Assembly: GCA_964513075.1 (NCBI GenBank)
Contig: CAZELR010000106.1
Location: 1 to 10,516 of the forward strand
DNA from: DAOUBP01 sp964513075
Lineage (GTDB): Bacteria > Chloroflexota > Anaerolineae > CG2-30-64-16
DNA length: 10,516 nucleotides
Direction: 5' to 3'
Of the stretch, positions 5,021 to 10,516 are shown in pieces. Under the pieces are notes generated by a model. That model was not told where the DNA came from, made no database searches, and worked only from the letters and a program-made list of their open reading frames with translations. A program made the translations under genes and the position numbers. Numbering within the stretch: position 1 is the first letter of the stretch; each line of letters begins with the position of its first letter.

Positions 5021-7291
5021 ATGAAGCGTTACCGGCTGGGCTGGGTTCTGATCTTGTGGCTGGCCCTGGTGTTGCGGCTGTGGGGCCTGTCCGACCATAA
5101 CATCTGGTGGGACGAAGGCTACACGGTGTGGCTTGCCCGGATGCCGGTTCCTCAGATTATCGAGACCACGGCGCACGACGTACATCCCCCAGGCCATTAT
5201 CTGTTGACCCGCGGTTGGCTGCTCCTGATGGGCGACGACGAATGGACGCTGCGCTTCCCGTCCGCTTTTGCCGGGGTGCTGACGGTGGCGTTGGCAGGCG
5301 GTTTCGGACGGATGATCGGCAGGCGCCGGACCGGCGTGCTGGCGGCGACCCTCGTCGCCCTGTCTGGGTTCGCAGTGATTTGGTCGCAAGAGATCCGGAT
5401 GTATAGCTGGGCCACCGCGTTGACCCTGGCTGCAATGTGGGCCGCGGCGCGCTTCTGGCGGAGCAACGGCTGGCGGGCGTGGTTGGCGTACGTTCTCGCT
5501 TCGGCCGCGGCCCTGCTGACCATTTATTTGAGCGCCATGGCGCTGGTGGTCACCAATGTGGGCTTCCTGTGGTTCTGGTGGCGGGACGGCCGACATCGGG
5601 ATCGCTTTCTCCGCTGGGTTGCAGCCCAGGTGGCTGTATTGGCGCTCTGTGCGCCGTGGCTGAGCTATGCACTGCCCCGTATGCACTCCTGGTCCTCCAG
5701 CGCGCCGCTTGCGCCTGGCTTTTTCGTGCGCCTCTATGCCACCCTGCTCGCATCCGGCGTCTCCGAACACACAGAACGGTGGGTCTGGGCGACGGGCCTG
5801 GTGTTTGTGGTTTTTGCCCTCGGCCTGCTAGCCCTCTTTGCCCAGAAGCATTCTGCGGCAGCCTCCGGGACGCTGGTCATGTTTGGCGCCGCCCTGGTTT
5901 TGCCGGCGTTGTTGGTGTATCTGCTGACGATTCCGGGCAATTCGCTTTTCGCCCGCCCGTTGGTTGCCCGTTATCTGCTGCCGCTTGCACCGGCGTTTTA
6001 TCTGCTGCTGGCCTGGGGATTGGCCGCGCTGCCGCGGCGGCAGCGGCTCGCGGCGACGATCGGGATCGGACTGACCCTCGCGGTGGCTTTCGCAGGCCTG
6101 ATCACGGTGCTCAGCGGACGCACGCAGACCGACCAATACCTTTCGGCGGCGGCTACGGTGCAGGCGCACCGCCGCGAGCGCGACGCAGTGTTGATTTACA
6201 CCGATCAGGACTGGCCGCTCTTTGCGGCGCGCTATGCCGGGGCCTGGCACGGGGCGCCGAAGGGGATGCGGTTTGACTCGGGCAATGTTGACGGTCTTTT
6301 GGCGCCGCTCTGGGCCGGGGCGGATGGCATCTGGCTGGTCTCTACACCCTATGGACCGGCGGTTGATCCACAGCACTTACTCCCTGCATGGCTGGAAAGC
6401 CGAGCCGTAGCCAGCGTCCGGTGGGACTTCAGCGAGACGTCGGTGATCTTTTACGCCCGTACGGACACGCGTGCGGCTGCCCTGCGCGATCTGGCGCCCG
6501 ATGCCCCTTTGCCTGCAGGATCGCCTACCGATACACGGCTCCTGGGCGCCGCACTGCCCATGTCGAAGTACGTGACAGGCGACACCGCCTACCTGGCGCT
6601 CTACTGGGCCCAGGTGCCGGACGGCGAGGTGCAGCTTACGGTCGAAGGTCCGGTTGAGCGCCAGGTGACGGCGCCCGCGGCGATCGCGGCCGGCTCCGGC
6701 CCGACGCGTCAGGTGATTGGCGTACCCCTGTCGGCCGACTTGCCGTCCGGTGCATATCGGCTGGTGCTGAGTGAGGAGGCGGCTGCGGGCCGCCGAATCG
6801 AAGTCGGCCGTTTCGCCCTGGTTGCGCGGCAGATGAGCTCGTTGTCGGCCGCGATGGTCACATACCCGTTGGACGTGCGTTTGGGTGCGGCGATCCGGCT
6901 TGCGGGCTACGACCTGCCGCAGGCCGCAGTGGTGCCGGGCGAGATGGTGACGCTGACGCTGTATTGGGAGGCGTTGTCGCTGGTGGATGCACGTTATAAG
7001 GTGTTTGTTCACCTGGTGGGGACCACCTGGAACGCCGGCAGCGGGAATTTTTTGTGGGGTCAACAGGATCGCGAGCCGGTGGGCAATCAACTGCCGACGA
7101 CGCAGTGGGCGCCGGGCAGCTTGATCGCCGACGCGTATCATGTAGCGCTTGATCCGGCCGCGCCGCCGGGAGTCTACGATGTGGAAGTGGGGATGTACAG
7201 CCTGACGGATGGCGCCCGGCTACCGGTCTTCGACGCCGATGGCCAGGCGTTAGGGGATGCAGTAAATCTCGGGCAGATCACCATACGGTGA
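5021..7291 (+). CDS. Polytopic GT-C glycosyltransferase, PMT_2/GT39-like, with large C-terminal beta-rich region
   Basis: The protein has 756 residues from the ATG at 5021. The first membrane helix (about 5-22) is followed by NIWWDEGYTVW with the Asp31-Glu32 pair typical of GT-C lipid-phosphosugar-dependent transferases, then HDVHPPGHYLL at 52-62 and SQEIRMYSW near residue 123. About nine to ten hydrophobic helices run to about residue 395. The remaining 360 residues are soluble and rich in predicted beta strands, ending with LTLYWEAL, YKVFVHLVG, WAPGSLIADAYHV and YDVEVGMY segments, a pattern I associate with Chloroflexota members of this family. It probably transfers a sugar from a polyprenyl-phosphate donor to a lipid or protein on the outer face of the membrane; donor and acceptor are unknown. 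GGGAAG at 5010-5015 supports this start over an in-frame ATG at 4934, which lies upstream of the predicted -10 box. Confidence 0.88.
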   Translation: MKRYRLGWVLILWLALVLRLWGLSDHNIWWDEGYTVWLARMPVPQIIETTAHDVHPPGHYLLTRGWLLLMGDDEWTLRFPSAFAGVLTVALAGGFGRMIGRRRTGVLAATLVALSGFAVIWSQEIRMYSWATALTLAAMWAAARFWRSNGWRAWLAYVLASAAALLTIYLSAMALVVTNVGFLWFWWRDGRHRDRFLRWVAAQVAVLALCAPWLSYALPRMHSWSSSAPLAPGFFVRLYATLLASGVSEHTERWVWATGLVFVVFALGLLALFAQKHSAAASGTLVMFGAALVLPALLVYLLTIPGNSLFARPLVARYLLPLAPAFYLLLAWGLAALPRRQRLAATIGIGLTLAVAFAGLITVLSGRTQTDQYLSAAATVQAHRRERDAVLIYTDQDWPLFAARYAGAWHGAPKGMRFDSGNVDGLLAPLWAGADGIWLVSTPYGPAVDPQHLLPAWLESRAVASVRWDFSETSVIFYARTDTRAAALRDLAPDAPLPAGSPTDTRLLGAALPMSKYVTGDTAYLALYWAQVPDGEVQLTVEGPVERQVTAPAAIAAGSGPTRQVIGVPLSADLPSGAYRLVLSEEAAAGRRIEVGRFALVARQMSSLSAAMVTYPLDVRLGAAIRLAGYDLPQAAVVPGEMVTLTLYWEALSLVDARYKVFVHLVGTTWNAGSGNFLWGQQDREPVGNQLPTTQWAPGSLIADAYHVALDPAAPPGVYDVEVGMYSLTDGARLPVFDADGQALGDAVNLGQITIR

Positions 7292-7305
7292 AACGGTTCC
7301 GCCTT

Positions 7306-7369
7306 TCATCCTGAGTTACCCAAGCCACGGCGACCTGCGGGTCGCGGCATGCGCCCCGACAAGGAACTC
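7306..7369. repeat. Dispersed intergenic element, copy A
   Basis: A 64-bp copy begins TCATCCTGAG (7306-7315) and ends CCCCGACAAGGAACTC (to 7369). Its ends are shared with copy B 7 bp away, while the interior differs. It contains a hairpin, GCGACC-TGCG-GGTCGC, at 7330-7345. The ends carry a short inverted similarity (ATCCT against AGGA). Similar TCATCCTGAG...AAGGATCT units are, from memory, common between genes in several phyla. Confidence 0.65.
7330..7345. other. Hairpin between convergent genes
   Basis: GCGACC and GGTCGC form a perfect 6-bp stem with a 4-nt loop, 38 bp after the glycosyltransferase stop codon and between two convergent genes. There is no T-run on either side in either direction, so it is not a typical intrinsic terminator, although it could help end or protect transcripts. 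Confidence 0.5.
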
Positions 7370-7376
7370 CAGATAG

Positions 7377-7436
7377 TCATCCTGAGCGGGTTAACCACCC
7401 AAAGTCAGTTGCGGCGCGACCCCAGCGAAGGATCTC
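7377..7436. repeat. Dispersed intergenic element, copy B, overlapping the 3' end of the MEMO gene
   Basis: A 60-bp copy begins TCATCCTGAG (7377-7386) and ends CCCCAGCGAAGGATCTC (to 7436). The palindrome GGTTAACC lies at 7389-7396. Bases 7405-7436 also form the last ten codons and the stop of the MEMO-family gene, so the element provides that gene's C-terminal residues and TGA. Confidence 0.7.
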
Positions 7437-8679
7437 GTCTGCGCCCCCACACCACCCCGGCCACCGACACCCACGACGTCCCATGCTCATCCGCCGGACA
7501 CTGATCGTAGGCGACAGTTTCGCCGGTCACCGGCCCCAGCAGGCGCAGCGCCAGGTAAATGGGCGGCAGGCCGCAGACGTTGTTGTGATCCCCCACTCGC
7601 TGCAGCGTGCGGAAGAACCCCGCCGCGTCCCCTTGATTGATCTGCGCCAGCACCTCAGTGTCCGCAGCTTGCAGCGCCGCCTGCCCCGCTGCGTCCACCT
7701 CGGCGCCCCCGAACGCGGGGCCGATGTGCGCCAGGTCTGCAGCCGCCACCACCACCACGCGGCGTCCCGCGGTCGCTTGTTTGAGGGCCGCCACCAGCGC
7801 GGCGATCCGGCCATCGCCGTTGGGATCGGCCGCGCCCGCCACGTAGTGCCCGAACGATCCGCACAGCACCGGCACGATCTCGCACGCCGCGCCGCCTCTG
7901 GCGCCCCCGCGCATGTGATGGAGCCAGACTGCCGCGAACTCGATGGCGTGCTCGCTCCGATGGTGCAGCTCTTCCTCGAAGGCTGCCTCCATGCCGATGG
8001 CGCTGGCCGCAGCGTCCACGACATCGACTGCCGTGGGCAGCACCCCATAGGGGGTGGCATAGTGCTGGCGCGTCAGCGTGAGCTTGCCGTGCCCCCCGTA
8101 GTGGTCGGTGCCGAAAATGATCGCCAGATCGGCCGCACGCACGGCAGCCGCGGCCTGCTCCCACACAGCCGCGTACACCGGGCCGCCGCGTGGAAAGTCG
8201 ATGTGCGGGCTGACCAGCCCGGCCAGGCCGGGCCGCGGCTTCATATCTTCGCCGCACCGGCCGCGGGCATCCGCCAGGTAGCCGTCCAGCAGCGCGGTCA
8301 GCGCGGCCGGATCGGCCGGATAGGAGCCGCCGGCCAGCGCAGGCGCGCGATAGGGGGCGTCCCGGTAGGCCGCCAGCGCGTGCGCCTGGGCTGCGGCCGC
8401 GCGCTCGTTATCCAGCAGGCAGAGTTCGTCCAACGCCGCGATGATCTGCTCCACTACACCCAGGCTTACTTGGAGGCGGTGCTGCAACACCAACGCGGTT
8501 TGTATGCCGCGGGGAGTGTGTATGCCGTCGCAAAGCGCCAGCGCCGGCCCCAGCGCCCGCGGCAGCACCGCGATCTGACCGCTCAGCGACAGGGGATCGC
8601 GCAACAACAGCATCTGCTGGCCGTCCTGGATGAACGGCTGGACTTCGATGGGGCGCAGCCTGGGCAGTTGCGGCGTCAC
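7405..8679 (-). CDS. MEMO-family protein (AmmeMemoRadiSam system protein B type) with N-terminal extra domain
   Basis: The protein has 424 residues. The MEMO domain spans about 110-412 and shows PALAGGSYPAD, LVSPHIDFPRGG (His159), IIFGTDHYGG (His193), RSEHAIEFAAVWL, VPVLCGSF, AADLAHIG (His318) and DHNNVCGLPP (Cys369). These three His and one Cys correspond to the metal ligands described for human MEMO1. The family resembles extradiol dioxygenases; many bacterial members occur with an AMMECR1 protein and a radical SAM enzyme, but neither partner is in this window and the reaction is unknown. The first 105 residues form a separate small helical domain (RDPLSLSGQIAVLPRAL, TALVLQHRLQVSLGVVEQII) that looks PqqD-like; that assignment is tentative. 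The GTG start at 8679 is one base past the glmS stop with no strong ribosome binding site, so translation is probably coupled. The last ten residues derive from repeat element B. Confidence 0.9.
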   Translation of the reverse strand: MTPQLPRLRPIEVQPFIQDGQQMLLLRDPLSLSGQIAVLPRALGPALALCDGIHTPRGIQTALVLQHRLQVSLGVVEQIIAALDELCLLDNERAAAAQAHALAAYRDAPYRAPALAGGSYPADPAALTALLDGYLADARGRCGEDMKPRPGLAGLVSPHIDFPRGGPVYAAVWEQAAAAVRAADLAIIFGTDHYGGHGKLTLTRQHYATPYGVLPTAVDVVDAAASAIGMEAAFEEELHHRSEHAIEFAAVWLHHMRGGARGGAACEIVPVLCGSFGHYVAGAADPNGDGRIAALVAALKQATAGRRVVVVAAADLAHIGPAFGGAEVDAAGQAALQAADTEVLAQINQGDAAGFFRTLQRVGDHNNVCGLPPIYLALRLLGPVTGETVAYDQCPADEHGTSWVSVAGVVWGRRRDPSLGSRRN

Positions 8680-8680
8680 G

Positions 8681-10471
8681 TCAATCTACCGTCAGCGTCT
8701 TGCTCAGGTTGCGCGGAAAGTCGGGATCGAAGCCGCGCGCCACGCTGACCCGGTAGGACAACAGTTGGAGCGGCAGCACAGCCAGCAGTGGGTTGAGGTC
8801 GGCGCCTGCCGTGGGCAGCACGATCAGGTCGTGCGCGTTGCTCCGCAGCCGGTCATCTTCCTCGCCGATGGCGATGGCTCGGCCCCCGCGGCAGGTGGTC
8901 TCGTTGATGCCGCTCACCAGCAGCGGCACGTCCTCCGGTCCGGCCACGAAGAGCACCGGGTACCCCTCGGATACGGCCGACAGCGGCCCGTGCTTGAACT
9001 CGGTGGAGAGCATCCCCTCGCAATGCGCGTAGGTGATCTCCTTCAGCTTCAGCGCGCCCTCCAGCGCGATGGGATAGGTCAGCCCATAGCCCAGGCAGTA
9101 GAGGTCGCTGGCTGCCACCAGCTCGGGTGCGACGCGTGCCACCTGCGGCTCCACTGCCGCCAGGGTCCGCTCCAGCAGGTCCGGCAGGTCGCGCAAGGTC
9201 CGCGTGTCGTGTCCGCCCATGCGCATGGCCAGGTAAAGGAAAGCGATGCACTGGTTCATGAAGGTCTTGGTGGCGGGCACGCTGATCTCGTAACCGCACG
9301 CCAGCGGCAGAAAGTTGGCGCTCTCACGCATCAGGGTAGAGCCGACGACGTTCACCAATCCGAGCGCTGTCGCGCCGCGGAACTGCGCGACCCCCAGCGC
9401 GGCCAGCACATCCTTGGTCTCTCCCGACTGGCTGACGAACACGCCGACATCTTCAGGACCCAACGCGGGGCCGTATTGCGCCACGAACTGCGGGGCCAGG
9501 ATGGGGATGGCGGGCCGCTTTGCCAGCCGGGCCAGGTAGACTGCGGCCAGCATGCACGCATGATAGCTGGTGCCGCAGCCGACCAGGTACAGATGGCGGG
9601 CTGCGCGCATCTTCGCCACCATTTGAGCGACGTCAGGCGACGCGTCCAGCAGGCGCACCAGCTCGCCGGCCAGCGCAGGCTGCTCGTGGATCTCTTTGAG
9701 CATGAAGTGGGGGTAGCCGCCCTTGACCGCGGCGTCCATGCTTTGCGTTACCACTTCCGGGCTGCGCTCCACCACGCTGCCGTCCGACACCCGGCAGATT
9801 TCCGCGCCGCCGGCCCAGAAGGTGACGATTTCGCCGTCGTGGATGCGCAGGATGCGGCGGGTGAGGGGCAGGATGGAGGGCAGGTCAGACGAGATGCAGG
9901 TGAAGCCCTCGCCCAGGCCGACCACCAGGCCGGAGCCTTTCTTGATGGCGTAGAGCCGGTCTTCGTTGACGTGGCCGATCACGAATGCGTAGTCGCCGTG
10001 CAGGTCGCCGTAGGCGCGGCGGATCGCTTCCACCATGCCGTGGCCACGATTTACATAACGCTCAACTGCGTGAATGCACGACTCGCCGTCGTTCTCCGAG
10101 CGGACCGTCATCCCCTCGGCCATGAACTGGCGGCGCAGCTCCACGTTGTTGACCACGTTGCCGTTGTGTGCGCCCACCAGGTCGCCGTCCGAGTCGAGGT
10201 GGGGCTGGGCGTTGGGCTGCGAGGGGTAGCCGAAGGTGGCCCAGCGGAGCTGCACGATGCCGCGGCAGCCGGTCATCTCGGTGAACCGGTGGCGCTCGGC
10301 CACGGCAGCCACTTTGCCCACGTCCTTGCGCAGATCGATCACGCCGTCTGCGCTGATGGTGGCTGCGCCCACCGAATCATAGCCGCGATAAGAAAGACGC
10401 AGCCCGGCCTCCGTGAGGAGCGCGCCGAGTGGCTGTTCCGTTTCAGTGACAATGCCGAAGATGCCGCACAT
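8681..10471 (-). CDS. glmS: Glutamine:fructose-6-phosphate aminotransferase (isomerizing), GlmS type
   Basis: The protein has 596 residues; E. coli GlmS has 609. It should make glucosamine-6-phosphate from fructose-6-phosphate and glutamine, the first step toward UDP-GlcNAc for the cell wall and surface glycans. The N-terminal glutaminase domain (2-235) has nucleophile Cys2, YRGYDSVG at 28-35, RWAT at 76-79, PH at 90-91, HNG at 102-104 and SENDGE at 125-130. Two SIS domains follow, with VGCGTSY at 297-303, SQSGET at 347-352, LEGALKLKE ending at Glu478, FKHGPL with His494 and the C-terminal NLSKTLTVD with Lys591. Glu478, His494 and Lys591 match the isomerase residues Glu488, His504 and Lys603 of E. 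coli. The usual HTRWATHG reads QLRWATFG, so this is a divergent member, and another sugar-phosphate amidotransferase role cannot be excluded. The ATG at 10471 has GAGG just upstream. Confidence 0.88.
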   Translation of the reverse strand: MCGIFGIVTETEQPLGALLTEAGLRLSYRGYDSVGAATISADGVIDLRKDVGKVAAVAERHRFTEMTGCRGIVQLRWATFGYPSQPNAQPHLDSDGDLVGAHNGNVVNNVELRRQFMAEGMTVRSENDGESCIHAVERYVNRGHGMVEAIRRAYGDLHGDYAFVIGHVNEDRLYAIKKGSGLVVGLGEGFTCISSDLPSILPLTRRILRIHDGEIVTFWAGGAEICRVSDGSVVERSPEVVTQSMDAAVKGGYPHFMLKEIHEQPALAGELVRLLDASPDVAQMVAKMRAARHLYLVGCGTSYHACMLAAVYLARLAKRPAIPILAPQFVAQYGPALGPEDVGVFVSQSGETKDVLAALGVAQFRGATALGLVNVVGSTLMRESANFLPLACGYEISVPATKTFMNQCIAFLYLAMRMGGHDTRTLRDLPDLLERTLAAVEPQVARVAPELVAASDLYCLGYGLTYPIALEGALKLKEITYAHCEGMLSTEFKHGPLSAVSEGYPVLFVAGPEDVPLLVSGINETTCRGGRAIAIGEEDDRLRSNAHDLIVLPTAGADLNPLLAVLPLQLLSYRVSVARGFDPDFPRNLSKTLTVD

Positions 10472-10505
10472 GATACCTCGTCGTTGAGTGGGATATGTGG
10501 AGCGT

Positions 10506-10511
10506 AGTATA
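10506..10511 (-). promoter_or_regulatory. -10 box for the glmS-MEMO unit
   Basis: TATACT on the minus strand at 10511-10506 would place a start near 10499 and give a leader of about 28 nt. The -35 region lies outside the window. The leader is too short to hold a glmS ribozyme downstream of this start. Confidence 0.5.
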
Positions 10512-10516
10512 GCGCA

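Noticed and set aside
7330..7345. Intrinsic terminator for the glycosyltransferase gene
   Set aside because: The stem is good but no T-run follows on either strand, so I list it only as a hairpin.
7483..8748. Plus-strand open frame of 421 codons opposite the MEMO gene
   Set aside because: Same shadow effect; composition is unnatural and the opposite strand has all MEMO metal-ligand motifs.
8630..10507. Very long plus-strand open frame (625 codons) opposite glmS
   Set aside because: It mirrors glmS in a GC-rich region; the protein is rich in His, Gln, Arg and Ala with no family features, while the minus strand encodes a full GlmS with catalytic residues.
10472..10516. glmS ribozyme or riboswitch leader
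   Set aside because: Only 45 bp precede the gene in the window and a -10 box lies within them; no room or motif for the ribozyme.

Overview
The window is GC-rich, tightly packed bacterial DNA. Gene families, gene style and intergenic repeats suggest a member of the Chloroflexota (Anaerolineae/Caldilineae-like). Pointers are a GT39-type membrane glycosyltransferase with a long C-terminal beta-rich region, a MEMO-family protein with an extra N-terminal domain, heptameric tandem repeats between genes, and paired TCATCCTGAG...AAGGATCTC elements. The phylum is an inference; no RNA gene or marker gene is present to fix it.

Positions 1-4881 (minus strand, read right to left) form one apparent operon for a bacterial microcompartment (BMC). 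The order is: signal peptidase I (lepB); a ribose-5-phosphate isomerase B with an encapsulation-type N-terminus; a deoxyribose-phosphate aldolase (DeoC) with an encapsulation-type N-terminus and a four-cysteine cluster; a small protein with an H-x3-C-x2-C motif; a tandem-domain shell protein (BMC-T); a hexameric shell protein (BMC-H); a metallo-beta-lactamase-fold hydrolase; and a pentameric vertex protein (BMC-P) cut by the left window edge. All three shell types are present. The DeoC plus RpiB pairing matches what I recall as the sugar-phosphate-utilizing (SPU) class of BMC loci. A near-consensus promoter (TTGCCA-17-TATAAT) lies upstream of lepB, and I see no other strong promoter inside the run. 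RpiB would interconvert ribose-5-P and ribulose-5-P. DeoC would cleave deoxyribose-5-P to glyceraldehyde-3-P plus acetaldehyde. The usual aldehyde dehydrogenase, alcohol dehydrogenase and phosphotransacylase are not in the window.

Two intra-operon spacers, before BMC-H/after BMC-T (1381-1510) and before BMC-P (242-360), are filled with degenerate 7-bp tandem repeats. The other junctions of the operon are short, from about 8 to 40 bp.

Positions 4882-5020 are a divergent promoter region. Positions 5021-7291 (plus strand) encode a large polytopic GT-C/PMT_2 glycosyltransferase. Positions 7292-7404 separate convergent genes and hold two copies of a roughly 60-bp dispersed element; the second copy runs into the 3' end of the next gene.

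Positions 7405-10471 (minus strand) are a two-gene unit: a GlmS-type glutamine:fructose-6-phosphate aminotransferase followed, one base after its stop codon, by a MEMO-family (AmmeMemoRadiSam system protein B) gene. A -10 box for this unit is visible at the right edge. No stretch longer than about 140 bp lacks a gene.
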